8,860 bases of DNA from Prevotellaceae bacterium (GCA_031262265.1 JAISIB010000068.1:1-8860), one strand, 5' to 3'; positions 1 to 6,797 are shown, counted from the stretch's first letter. A program made the numbers and translations. The notes: generated by a model from the letters alone, not told the origin.

Positions 1-1289
1 AGGGCTTTTTTCTCTTTCAATACGGCCGGATGAACTAAGATTTCTTTCAACGCCAAAATAGCGAGTAGCGGAATGGTGAATTCGGCTATGACAAGAATAG
101 AAGATACGGCACGGAACTTATTATACATGGGCACGTAATCGATAAACAGGTCTGTCAGCGGCATAAAGTTGTGTCCCCACGAAAGCAGAATACTCAATAA
201 AGTAGCCCCTAAAAGTGCCCATTTAATCGCACCTTTCACAATAAATGCGCCAAAGATAAATAATAGCAGAACAAACGCGCCGACATACACAGGACCTGAC
301 GTACCGGGTTGTTCACCGAAATATTGTCCCAGCTGTCCGTAAATACTCACGTAACGCGGGTCGGCTTTCTTCATCGCGTCCTTATTGGCAGACAAAGGAA
401 CCGACGCTCCTCCCTTTACGTTCGGTATTAAGAGCGAAACCGTCTCGCCTATTCCATAACTCCACTGCGTAATATATGTTTTCTCCAAACCATCTTCGGA
501 CACGGAAGTACGACCCGACGTTAACTCGTTATCTCCGCGCATCGTGTGCCTACTATATGTATACGTGTGGTATAGATTCGGCAAATTCATAGCCACGCCG
601 ATCCACGCAGCCACCAACAAAATACCGGTTGCCCGCCAGAACTTTGTCATTTGCCCTTTGTAATAGGCATCCACGCCGAAAGCTATCACCAGAAACAGAA
701 TAACAAACAGAAAATAGTACGTCATCTGCAAATGATTGGACAATATTTGCAGGGCAAAGAACACGGTTGCGACCAACGCTCCCCACCATCTACCTCGATA
801 CGCCCATACTATGCCCGCAATCGTAGGGGGTATGTATGCCAGCGTGATATATTTCCAAAGATGTCCCGCAGCTATGAGTATCGAGAAGTAAGACGAGAAA
901 CACCACAATATGCCTCCGATCGCAGACAAGCAGACCGAAATACCAAAAGCTCGTAGCAAAATATAAAAACCGAGCATCATGATAAACGCATACCATATAT
1001 AATTCGGGAGAAACAGGTGATATAGTTTCTCTACGAACCGCAACGGACCATCAGTGTCGTAGCTCGGACTTATCTGGTAGGTAGGCATTCCGCCAAACAA
1101 GGCGTCCGTCCAACGACTACGCTCTCCCGTTTGCTCATAATACGCTTTTATCTCTTGACCCGCGCCGGCTCCGGCAGCCGTATCGTGTTGAAATAAGATT
1201 CGCCCCTCTTGTACGGCCGGAAAAAAGTAAGCCGTAGCTATTACCGCGAACAACAGGATAACGAGACAGTCTGGTAAAATCTTTTTCAT
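1..1289 (-). CDS. YfhO-like polytopic membrane protein, N-terminal 429 residues (C-terminus outside window)
   Basis: The frame is open from an ATG at 1289 to the left edge, with no stop, so the gene is cut by the window. The product starts MKKILPDCLVILLFAV, a first membrane helix at about residues 4-24. An extracytoplasmic-looking loop follows, with ILFQHDTAAGAGAG (about 31-44) and ALFGGMPTYQISPSYD (about 63-78). Many further hydrophobic segments come after. The layout resembles large Bacteroidetes membrane proteins annotated as YfhO family, usually about 800 residues, so roughly half is visible. In Bacillus subtilis YfhO is a GT-C type glycosyltransferase acting on cell-envelope polymer; by analogy Asp36 in the first loop could be the catalytic acid, but this is inference. 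It follows ahcY by 16 nt on the same strand and is probably co-transcribed. No Shine-Dalgarno is seen. Family call fairly sure; substrate unknown. Confidence 0.8.
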   Translation of the reverse strand, partial: MKKILPDCLVILLFAVIATAYFFPAVQEGRILFQHDTAAGAGAGQEIKAYYEQTGERSRWTDALFGGMPTYQISPSYDTDGPLRFVEKLYHLFLPNYIWYAFIMMLGFYILLRAFGISVCLSAIGGILWCFSSYFSILIAAGHLWKYITLAYIPPTIAGIVWAYRGRWWGALVATVFFALQILSNHLQMTYYFLFVILFLVIAFGVDAYYKGQMTKFWRATGILLVAAWIGVAMNLPNLYHTYTYSRHTMRGDNELTSGRTSVSEDGLEKTYITQWSYGIGETVSLLIPNVKGGASVPLSANKDAMKKADPRYVSIYGQLGQYFGEQPGTSGPVYVGAFVLLLFIFGAFIVKGAIKWALLGATLLSILLSWGHNFMPLTDLFIDYVPMYNKFRAVSSILVIAEFTIPLLAILALKEILVHPAVLKEKKA

Positions 1290-1305
1290 GGAGGCAGTGT
1301 TAGGT

Positions 1306-2712
1306 TTAATATCTGTAATGCTCGGCTTTATAAGGCCCCTCTACTTTCACGCCGATGTAATCGGCCTGAGCAGGCGTCAGCTGCGTCAACTTCGCACCGA
1401 TTTTCGACAGATGCAAGCGGGCAACTTCTTCATCCAGATGCTTCGGCAAACGATAAACGCCGACCTCGTGCGGACGGGTATAGAGTTCTATCTGCGCCAG
1501 CGTCTGGTTGGTAAACGAATTGCTCATCACGAACGAAGGATGTCCGGTCGCACAACCGAGATTGACCAACCGTCCGTCGGCCAGCAGGATGACGGAATGA
1601 CCGTCGGGGAAAAAGTATCTATCCACCTGCGGCTTTATATTTTCAAGGCGAATGTCCGGATATTGCTTCAAGGCTTCTACCTGAATCTCGTTGTCGAAAT
1701 GACCGATGTTGCAGATAATGGCCAGATCTTTCATTCTCTTGATGTGATCAATCCGTATTATATCAATATTGCCCGTACAAGTTACGAAGATGTCCCCTTC
1801 TGCGCATACGTCGTCCATAGCTACTACTTCGAAGCCTTCCATTGCTGCTTGCAAGGCACATATCGGATCAATTTCAGTCACCAGCACGCGTGCACCATAA
1901 GAACGCATCGAATGCGCACAACCTTTGCCCACGTCACCATAACCGCAAACGACGACCACTTTACCCGCGATCATGACGTCAGTCGCCCTCTTTATTCCAT
2001 CGGCCAACGATTCTCGGCAACCGTACAAGTTATCAAATTTGGATTTCGTAACCGAATCGTTCACGTTGTAAGCCGGAAACAGCAACTTTCCTTCTTCCTG
2101 CATCCGATATAAACGGTGCACGCCGGTCGTTGTCTCCTCGGATACTCCTCGAATCTCGGATGCTATGCGATGCCAATGGCCGCTATTTTCGGCGAGTGCC
2201 TGTTTTAGTGTTTTATAAAGTGCCGTTTCGTCTTCGGCGGTCGCTTGTTGTTCCAATACGGAAGGGTCGTTTTCGGCTTCGTAGCCCACATGTATCATCA
2301 TCGTGGCGTCTCCGCCATCGTCCACTATAACGGTAGGACCTTGTCCGCCTTCAAAAGTCAACGCTTGCAAGGTGCACCACCAATATTCATCGAGCGTCTC
2401 GCCCTTCCAAGCAAAGACCGGTACACCGGCGGCCGCAATCGCGGCAGCAGCATGGTCTTGCGTGGAATAAATGTTGCAAGAACACCAACGCACCTGCGCA
2501 CCTAATGCTACGAGCGTCTCTATGAGAACGGCCGTTTGTACCGTCATGTGCAAAGAACCCATAATACGCGCACCTTTCAACGGTTGCGACTCGTGATATT
2601 TCTCACGCAGAGCCATCAAGCCCGGCATTTCCTTTTCGGCAATCTCTATTTCCTTGCGCCCAAAAGCGGCCAACGTAATATCCGCTACTTTGTAGGATTG
2701 ATTCATTGTCAT
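1306..2712 (-). CDS. ahcY: Adenosylhomocysteinase (S-adenosyl-L-homocysteine hydrolase)
   Basis: This 468-residue cytosolic enzyme hydrolyses S-adenosylhomocysteine to adenosine and homocysteine, relieving product inhibition of SAM-dependent methyltransferases. It is full length for the bacterial form. Visible landmarks are GSLHMTVQTAVL (52-63), the EDYWWC-like segment ending YWWC (110-113), VDDGGDATMM (130-139), the TKSKFDN catalytic block with Lys223, Asp227 and Asn228, the NAD-binding GYGDVGKG (257-264), CNIGHFDNEI (334-343), and the C-terminal KAEHYRY, whose Lys and Tyr complete the NAD site of the neighbouring subunit. Against the shorter eukaryotic form it carries the bacterial insert around residues 148-190. 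Start: ATG at 2712, with a second in-frame ATG at 2706; either is possible and neither has a Shine-Dalgarno. A TATCTTTG box lies 28 nt upstream. The YfhO-like gene follows. Confidence 0.98.
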   Translation of the reverse strand: MTMNQSYKVADITLAAFGRKEIEIAEKEMPGLMALREKYHESQPLKGARIMGSLHMTVQTAVLIETLVALGAQVRWCSCNIYSTQDHAAAAIAAAGVPVFAWKGETLDEYWWCTLQALTFEGGQGPTVIVDDGGDATMMIHVGYEAENDPSVLEQQATAEDETALYKTLKQALAENSGHWHRIASEIRGVSEETTTGVHRLYRMQEEGKLLFPAYNVNDSVTKSKFDNLYGCRESLADGIKRATDVMIAGKVVVVCGYGDVGKGCAHSMRSYGARVLVTEIDPICALQAAMEGFEVVAMDDVCAEGDIFVTCTGNIDIIRIDHIKRMKDLAIICNIGHFDNEIQVEALKQYPDIRLENIKPQVDRYFFPDGHSVILLADGRLVNLGCATGHPSFVMSNSFTNQTLAQIELYTRPHEVGVYRLPKHLDEEVARLHLSKIGAKLTQLTPAQADYIGVKVEGPYKAEHYRY

Positions 2713-2739
2713 TATCTTATGATTTTATATAACTCGGTG

Positions 2740-2747
2740 CAAAGATA
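2740..2747 (-). promoter_or_regulatory. Probable ahcY promoter, -7 box TATCTTTG
   Basis: Read on the minus strand this is TATCTTTG, an exact match to the Bacteroidetes -7 consensus TAnnTTTG, 28 nt before the ahcY ATG. The expected -33 TTG element is not obvious at the usual spacing. The box lies in one arm (2742-2749, AAGATACG on the plus strand) of an 8-bp inverted repeat whose other arm is 2813-2820. Confidence 0.6.
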
Positions 2748-2772
2748 CGATAAAAAACGAATAGGCGAGAAG

Positions 2773-2789
2773 CCCGTCGCAACAACGGG
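2773..2789. repeat. Short GC-rich inverted repeat upstream of the ahcY promoter
   Basis: CCCGT (2773-2777) and ACGGG (2785-2789) form a 5-bp stem around a 7-nt loop, about 26 nt upstream of the -7 box. It could be part of an operator, or a chance palindrome. I recognise no regulator site. Confidence 0.3.
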
Positions 2790-2831
2790 AAAACGACTTC
2801 TGAAAATATGCCCGTATCTTAGTGGATTTTC

Positions 2832-2893
2832 CGGCTTTGTTATTGCAACGAGCGGCTTTGATAATTTATTTTCAAAGTATGTTATGAAAGCCG
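2832..2893. repeat. Three copies of CGGCTTT between ahcY and lpxB
   Basis: CGGCTTTG occurs at 2832-2839 and again at 2853-2860, a 21-nt step (about two helical turns). The reverse complement AAAGCCG is at 2887-2893. The inverted copy can therefore pair with either direct copy. The spacing is compatible with a protein-binding site or with alternative RNA folds; nothing in the sequence decides between them. Confidence 0.45.
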
Positions 2894-2895
2894 CT
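2851..2895 (-). terminator. Inverted repeat just after lpxB, possible operon terminator
   Basis: AGCGGCTTT (2851-2859) and AAAGCCGCT (2887-2895) are perfect 9-nt complements around a 27-nt spacer, beginning 10 nt after the lpxB stop. A second stem, CTTTGA (2856-2861) with TCAAAG (2872-2877) and a 10-nt loop, shares the bases CTTT with the first, so the two cannot form fully together. The position fits the end of the six-gene minus-strand operon. There is no following T-tract on that strand, so a classical Rho-independent terminator is not certain. It could instead be a 3' stability element or a dispersed repeat. Confidence 0.45.
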
Positions 2896-2905
2896 TAGGA
2901 TTGAC

Positions 2906-4033
2906 TTACGAGATGATGTAGGCGGCGGCACGGCAAGCTGCTCCGGTCGTTCCCAACAGAGCTTCCACCGCTTGATAACCTTGCTGCATCTCGGCGCGAT
3001 AGGCCGAATCGGTGAGCAAACGCGCCATTTCATCGTGCATATTGAGTACGGTCATCGTATCCGCCACCAATTCTCTGACCACTTCGCGGTCGGCTATCAG
3101 ATTGACCAACGAAATATAATCCGTTTTCAATATATGTCGTCGCAACCACGCAATGACTTTTCCGATCGGCGTATGGTAACAGACCACTTGCGGCACTCCG
3201 AAAAGTGCCGTTTCCAGCGTCGCCGTACCCGATGTGACCAGAGCGGCCGAAGCATGGCTTAGTAAACGATAGGTTTGTCCGAAGATAACCGGCACTCCTC
3301 CCGCGAAACGTTCATAATAAGCCGGAGAAATACCCGGAGCACCTGCGATGACTGCCTGATACTCCGATAAAAAGGGCAAAATAGCCTTCAACATGTCAGG
3401 AAGATTGTCTTTAATTTCCTGTTTACGGCTACCGGCCAACAGAGCGATAAGAGGTTTGGTCGGATGCAAGCCGGCATTGTCGGATACAAACGTTTGAAAG
3501 CGATCCGAAGTATGCTCTTTTTGATACTGCCGAACTTCGTCCAACGTCGGATTGCCTACGTAATGAACGGAATAACCGTGCTTGCGGTAAAACGCCGGTT
3601 CAAACGGAAGAATTGAAAGCATCCGGTCAATATCACGCTTGATGGCTTTGATGCGATATTCTTTCCACGCCCATATCTTCGGAGAGATGTAATAAATAAT
3701 AGGGATGGACGTATGTCGATGCACGTACTTCGCCACTTTTAGATTAAACCCGGGATAATCTACCAATATGATACGGTCGGGTTGCCAGTCTAAAATATCT
3801 CGTTGACACCGACTAAGGTTTTTCAGAATAGTAGGCAAGTGCAACAAGACCGGCACAAATCCCATGTAGGCCAACTCCCGATAGTGTTTGACGCACGTTC
3901 CGCCGACGGCCGCCATTAGATCTCCGCCATAGAAACGAAACGACGCCGATTGGTCTTGTCGTTTGATCGCTTCCATCAGATGAGATGCATGCAGGTCACC
4001 CGATGCTTCGCCCGCTATCAGATAATATTTCAT
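2906..4033 (-). CDS. lpxB: Lipid-A-disaccharide synthase
   Basis: LpxB (glycosyltransferase family 19) condenses UDP-2,3-diacylglucosamine with lipid X to give lipid A disaccharide 1-phosphate, on the cytoplasmic face of the inner membrane. The 375-residue product is normal length. Family landmarks are the N-terminal AGEASGDLH (7-15), YGGDLM (35-40), VDYPGFN (91-97), YYISPKIWAW (114-123), ILPFEPAFY (141-149), YVGNP (158-162), LLAGSRKQEI (198-207) and the C-terminal nucleotide-sugar region TSGTATLETALFGVPQVVCY (267-286). The ATG lies 1 nt after the surE stop, so translation is probably coupled. It is the last gene of the operon, with a hairpin 10 nt past its stop. Its presence shows a lipid A-bearing, Gram-negative host. 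Confidence 0.97.
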   Translation of the reverse strand: MKYYLIAGEASGDLHASHLMEAIKRQDQSASFRFYGGDLMAAVGGTCVKHYRELAYMGFVPVLLHLPTILKNLSRCQRDILDWQPDRIILVDYPGFNLKVAKYVHRHTSIPIIYYISPKIWAWKEYRIKAIKRDIDRMLSILPFEPAFYRKHGYSVHYVGNPTLDEVRQYQKEHTSDRFQTFVSDNAGLHPTKPLIALLAGSRKQEIKDNLPDMLKAILPFLSEYQAVIAGAPGISPAYYERFAGGVPVIFGQTYRLLSHASAALVTSGTATLETALFGVPQVVCYHTPIGKVIAWLRRHILKTDYISLVNLIADREVVRELVADTMTVLNMHDEMARLLTDSAYRAEMQQGYQAVEALLGTTGAACRAAAYIIS

Positions 4034-4034
4034 T

Positions 4035-4805
4035 TTAGCCTATTCTGCTTTGAAGATCTCGGAGAAAATTGACCGCAGTAACGTCCACCGTGGTGGGCGT
4101 GACCGCTACAAAATTATTTTTCAACGCATGATAGTCGGTTTCGACATTGTCCGGTTCATACGGGCGAAACTCTCCGGCCAACCAGAAGTAATTCGGGTCG
4201 CGCTCGCGTGGGCAACGCTCCCACTCATTCACCCACGCGCCCATCGCTTGACGGCAGATTTTTATTCCCCGAAAGGCCGGCGCATCGGGAAAATTGACGT
4301 TGAGACAAGTATGAACGGGCAAACCGTCCTCCAACACCATGCGGCTGATACGACTGATATAAGAAATACAAGGCGTAAAGTCGATATCCGAACGATGACT
4401 GCAATAGGAAAAACCAATGGACGGGATACGGTTGAGACAACCCTCGATCACGATACCCATCGTGCCGGAATAATGAACATTGACGCCGGAATTGTCTCCA
4501 TGATTGATACCTGCGACCACCAGATCGGGTTCTCTCCGAAGAATCGTGTGCCTCGCCAGCTTAATACAGTCCATCGGCGTACCGGTGCAGGCGTATATGG
4601 TCACCCCCGGCTCTTCGGATACCAACCGATAGTGTACGGGCGTATTGGCAGAGATTGCGCATCCGTAACCCGAGCGCGGTGCGTCCGGAGCCACCGCTAC
4701 TATATTACCCAACGGGCGAAGTGCATCAATGAGCACCCGTAGTCCCGGCGAGGTGTAACCGTCATCGTTGGATAAGAAAATCAGTTTTTGTTCTTTGTCA
4801 GTCAT
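4035..4805 (-). CDS. surE: 5'/3'-nucleotidase SurE
   Basis: SurE is a metal-dependent phosphatase that removes phosphate from nucleoside 5'- and 3'-monophosphates, with reported activity on short polyphosphate in some homologues. The 256-residue product has NDDG (13-16), RSGYG (44-48), TGTPMDC (74-80) and GINHGDNSG (99-107). Asp14, Asp15, Ser45 and Asn101 have the spacing of the Thermotoga SurE metal ligands Asp8, Asp9, Ser39 and Asn95, so the active site looks intact. The start overlaps the end of the upstream two-helix gene by 8 nt (ATGACTGA), and the stop is 1 nt before lpxB. The surE-lpxB pairing is common in Bacteroidales. The C-terminal half after about residue 140 is more divergent, as is usual for the dimerisation region. 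Confidence 0.96.
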   Translation of the reverse strand: MTDKEQKLIFLSNDDGYTSPGLRVLIDALRPLGNIVAVAPDAPRSGYGCAISANTPVHYRLVSEEPGVTIYACTGTPMDCIKLARHTILRREPDLVVAGINHGDNSGVNVHYSGTMGIVIEGCLNRIPSIGFSYCSHRSDIDFTPCISYISRISRMVLEDGLPVHTCLNVNFPDAPAFRGIKICRQAMGAWVNEWERCPRERDPNYFWLAGEFRPYEPDNVETDYHALKNNFVAVTPTTVDVTAVNFLRDLQSRIG

Positions 4806-5028
4806 ATATAATCATTAAGCGTATTTGAAACAAAACGGCCATCGTAATTAATACCACTCCCATTAGGCCATAATACCAGCGGCTACCGCGTCGACTGAAT
4901 CGCCGCATAAGCTGATGAGTCTTAACGACACGGAAAAACCAATTCCAATCGAGGATAGCCGCCAACAAAGCAAGCAAACCTGCCACGGCAAAGAGAATAT
5001 GTAAAATAGTGTGGTAGATCATGGGCAT
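4798..5028 (-). CDS. Small two-helix membrane protein, Imm17-like
   Basis: The product is 76 residues, or 74 from the internal ATG at 5022. It has two hydrophobic segments at about 8-26 and 52-69, a DWNWFF motif (27-32) after the first, and a strongly basic linker (about 33-50, with RRFSRRGSR). This pattern matches short Bacteroidetes proteins annotated as immunity 17 family (Imm17), often seen beside tsaE. The Imm17 name comes from toxin-immunity surveys; no toxin gene lies nearby and no immunity role can be shown here. The start at 5022 gives an ATGA overlap with the tsaE stop, a common coupling geometry, whereas 5028 gives a 10-nt overlap. The stop overlaps the surE start by 8 nt. Being embedded among essential-type genes suggests an envelope role, but that is inference. 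Confidence 0.8.
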   Translation of the reverse strand: MPMIYHTILHILFAVAGLLALLAAILDWNWFFRVVKTHQLMRRFSRRGSRWYYGLMGVVLITMAVLFQIRLMIIYD

Positions 5029-5444
5029 ACGGTAGGCAGGGTGATCGTGCGCCGACCGAGTTCGTCCTCTTCCAAACGGACGATAACGGCATCTTCGGGT
5101 AGCAACGTTTCAATCAATTCCGGCCACTCGATAAAACAGAGTGCGCCGCTATAAAAATAATCTTCGTAGCCCATATCATACACTTCTTCCAGCTTCTTAA
5201 TCCGGTAGAAATCGAAATGATAAATTAGTTCGCCGGAATCGGAACGGTATTCGTTGACAATAGAAAACGTCGGAGAAGTAATTACATCGTCGACTCCAAG
5301 CTCTTCACATACGGCTTTTATGAGCGTTGTCTTTCCTACGCCCATTTTTCCGTAGAATGCAAACACCGTAGCCTCGCCTATTTGCGCCGCGAACGTACGC
5401 GCCGCCTCGTGAATACCGGCTAATGAATCAATGTGTATAGTCAT
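5019..5444 (-). CDS. tsaE: tRNA threonylcarbamoyladenosine biosynthesis ATPase TsaE
   Basis: TsaE is the ATPase partner of TsaB and TsaD in forming t6A at position 37 of ANN-decoding tRNAs, in the cytosol. The 141-residue product is typical in size. It shows the Walker A motif GKMGVGKTT (32-40), the switch-like SPTFSIVNEY (57-66), HFDFYR (76-81) and the conserved FIEWPE (104-109). The ATG at 5444 lies inside the end of the permease gene (17-nt overlap), and the stop overlaps the next gene. The N-terminus, MTIHIDSLAGIHEAAR, aligns with the usual start of Bacteroidetes TsaE, which supports this start despite the overlap. The partner genes tsaB, tsaC and tsaD are not in the window. Confidence 0.96.
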   Translation of the reverse strand: MTIHIDSLAGIHEAARTFAAQIGEATVFAFYGKMGVGKTTLIKAVCEELGVDDVITSPTFSIVNEYRSDSGELIYHFDFYRIKKLEEVYDMGYEDYFYSGALCFIEWPELIETLLPEDAVIVRLEEDELGRRTITLPTVCP

Positions 5445-6249
5445 TTTTCTTTCGAATAAGTGATACCGCCATCCGACAGAGTGCGTAGATCAGAATGGAC
5501 ACAAATATAATCGTAGCCCCCGAAGGGATGTTCAGATAGTACGAGAATAGCAATCCGCCCAAGCAGCTGACGCAGCCGATAGCGATGGAAAGGAGAATAA
5601 TCGACTTAAATCGATACGTAAACAGGTTGGCCGTCATCTGCGGGACGGTCAGCAACGAAAGCACCAACACGATACCGATCAAACGTAGGCAGGCTACGAT
5701 GGTGAGCGCGATGAACAGCATCAACACATACTCGAACACAGACACCGGAAGCCCTTGCGAACGGGCAAACTCACGGTCGAAGGCGATCGCCACTATCGGA
5801 TTCAAAAACAACAGGAAGAATCCGGCCACCAACACGCACAGAACGGCCAATATCCACAGGTCGAACTGCGTAATGGTAAGTACGTTGCCAAACAAGAATA
5901 GTGCCAAATCGGGAGCATAACCAGGCGAAAGAAAACTAAATATAACGCCCACGGCCATACCGAACGTCCAAATCAGCGCGATCGCCGAATCTTCGCGCGT
6001 ATACTGACGACGCTCCATCCACCGGATGCCGAACGCCGACAAGACCGCAAAAGCCGCCGCCGACAACACAGGCGAAACGCCCGTGTACATACCGATGCCG
6101 ATGCCGCCGAACGAAGCGTGCGTAATGCCGCCGCTGATAAACACCAGCCGCCGCGTAACGATATACGTGCCGATGAATCCGCAAACGATACTCGCCAGCA
6201 GGCTGCCCCACAAGGCGTGTTGAAAAAACGTATATTGCAGTAGTTCCAT
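5428..6249 (-). CDS. ABC-3 family metal transporter permease (ZnuB/MntB-like)
   Basis: This 273-residue inner-membrane protein resembles the permease subunits of zinc/manganese/iron ABC importers. It has about eight hydrophobic segments. ISGGITHASFGGIGIG (38-53) and IGIVLVLSLLTVPQMTA (191-207) match the family's conserved blocks. The open frame continues upstream to 6369, but the ATG at 6249 (MELLQYTFFQ) is preferred: it gives the usual permease N-terminus and sits 14 nt after the upstream stop, whereas the longer form would overlap the upstream gene by about 105 nt with a non-hydrophobic, Arg-rich extension. No ATP-binding or substrate-binding subunit is in the window, so its partners must be elsewhere. 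Metal specificity cannot be read from the sequence. It overlaps tsaE by 17 nt. Confidence 0.9.
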   Translation of the reverse strand: MELLQYTFFQHALWGSLLASIVCGFIGTYIVTRRLVFISGGITHASFGGIGIGMYTGVSPVLSAAAFAVLSAFGIRWMERRQYTREDSAIALIWTFGMAVGVIFSFLSPGYAPDLALFLFGNVLTITQFDLWILAVLCVLVAGFFLLFLNPIVAIAFDREFARSQGLPVSVFEYVLMLFIALTIVACLRLIGIVLVLSLLTVPQMTANLFTYRFKSIILLSIAIGCVSCLGGLLFSYYLNIPSGATIIFVSILIYALCRMAVSLIRKKNDYTH

Positions 6250-6263
6250 CAAATTTCGTGCTT

Positions 6264-6698
6264 CTATTTCCGAACGACGCCTTGTCGACGCTCGCCCAAG
6301 ACCAGAAATACCTCGTCTTTCAGCGCATCCGGCAGACAAATACCCCTCAATTGTAAGCTCCGCACCCAACCTGCTACGTCAACCTCTTGCATCGTGTACA
6401 GCACATCGCGAAACTCTTCGATTTGCTCGCCCGTATATTGAGCCGGCAACGTACCGATGTAGCGATCCAGTTCTTCGTCGTCGTAATATTCTACTTTCCG
6501 ACTGACGGCAGCCAACAAGCTGTCTTTCTCACATACCTCGTGCTGTCCGCAACATTCGTTATCGGTAGGCAGCACTACGTCCGGCATCTGCTGCAATTCC
6601 CCGCTACGGATTCTTTTGCGCAGCAAGCGTTCGCGACCATACCCGATAGATAGGGCTATCAGCGCACCTGCTGCCAATATAGCAAGTAATATCCACAT
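6264..6698 (-). CDS. Membrane-anchored Bacteroidetes conserved protein with ECCGxHxxC motif
   Basis: The function is unknown. The 144-residue product has one N-terminal hydrophobic segment (about 2-20), followed by GRERLLRKRIR (21-31); the positive charge implies that the rest is cytoplasmic. Next comes a Cys/His cluster, NECCGQHEVCEKDSLLAAV (47-65), with Cys49, Cys50, His53 and Cys56, then an acidic YYDDEELDRYIG (71-82) and WVRSLQLRGICLPDALKDEV (111-130). It resembles conserved Bacteroidetes proteins of similar length that I remember lying next to this permease; I know no experimental role. Some databases label relatives phospholipase, which the sequence does not support. The Cys/His cluster next to a metal-type permease makes metal binding a reasonable guess. 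It is the first gene of the six-gene operon, with a promoter box 20 nt upstream of its ATG at 6698. Confidence 0.85.
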   Translation of the reverse strand: MWILLAILAAGALIALSIGYGRERLLRKRIRSGELQQMPDVVLPTDNECCGQHEVCEKDSLLAAVSRKVEYYDDEELDRYIGTLPAQYTGEQIEEFRDVLYTMQEVDVAGWVRSLQLRGICLPDALKDEVFLVLGERRQGVVRK

Positions 6699-6717
6699 GC
6701 GTCTTTATTTACGAGCA

Positions 6718-6725
6718 CAAAAGTA
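6718..6725 (-). promoter_or_regulatory. Probable promoter of the six-gene operon, -7 box TACTTTTG
   Basis: The minus strand reads TACTTTTG, an exact TAnnTTTG match, with its end 19 nt before the ATG at 6698. The surrounding 11 nt, TACTTTTGTGC, are identical to those of the opposite-facing promoter at 6940. No clear -33 TTG lies at the expected spacing. The short leader leaves little room for a structured 5' element. Confidence 0.6.
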
Positions 6726-6761
6726 CGCAATAAAATGCAAATAACATGCCTGCGATGGAAA

Positions 6762-6797
6762 TATCAAAGCGCGACCATTCTATGAGCCGCTTTGATA
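6762..6797. repeat. Inverted repeat TATCAAAGCG / CGCTTTGATA
   Basis: The arms at 6762-6771 and 6788-6797 are perfect 10-nt complements around a 16-nt spacer, between the divergent promoters. The right arm with its flank (GAGCCGCTTTGATA, 6784-6797) matches 13 of 14 bases of GAGCGGCTTTGATA at 2850-2863 near the end of lpxB. It may be a regulator site or a copy of a dispersed palindromic repeat. Confidence 0.6.

Larger units (their letters stand above)
2906..6698 (-). other. Six-gene operon: Cys-rich protein, ABC permease, tsaE, Imm17-like, surE, lpxB
   Basis: All six genes lie on the minus strand. The junctions, in order, are a 14-nt gap, a 17-nt overlap, a 4- or 10-nt overlap (depending on the Imm17-like start), an 8-nt overlap and a 1-nt gap. 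No internal space is large enough for a promoter outside coding DNA. A TACTTTTG box precedes the first gene and a hairpin follows the last. One transcript with coupled translation is the simplest reading. Confidence 0.85.

Noticed and set aside
1288..2112. 274-codon open frame on the plus strand opposite ahcY
   Set aside because: It lies entirely antisense to a strongly conserved AhcY, its product has no recognisable domain, and its start lies at the junction with the YfhO-like gene. It is a codon-bias shadow.
2713..2905. SAH or SAM riboswitch upstream of ahcY
   Set aside because: No match to a riboswitch core that I can recognise, and the promoter box leaves a leader of only about 20 nt.
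4050..4742. 230-codon open frame on the plus strand opposite surE
   Set aside because: It is antisense to an intact SurE with all metal ligands, and its translation is Arg-rich and unlike any family I know.
6250..6369. 40-residue N-terminal extension of the ABC permease
   Set aside because: It would overlap the upstream gene by about 105 nt and adds an Arg-rich non-membrane segment; the ATG at 6249 gives the usual permease N-terminus.
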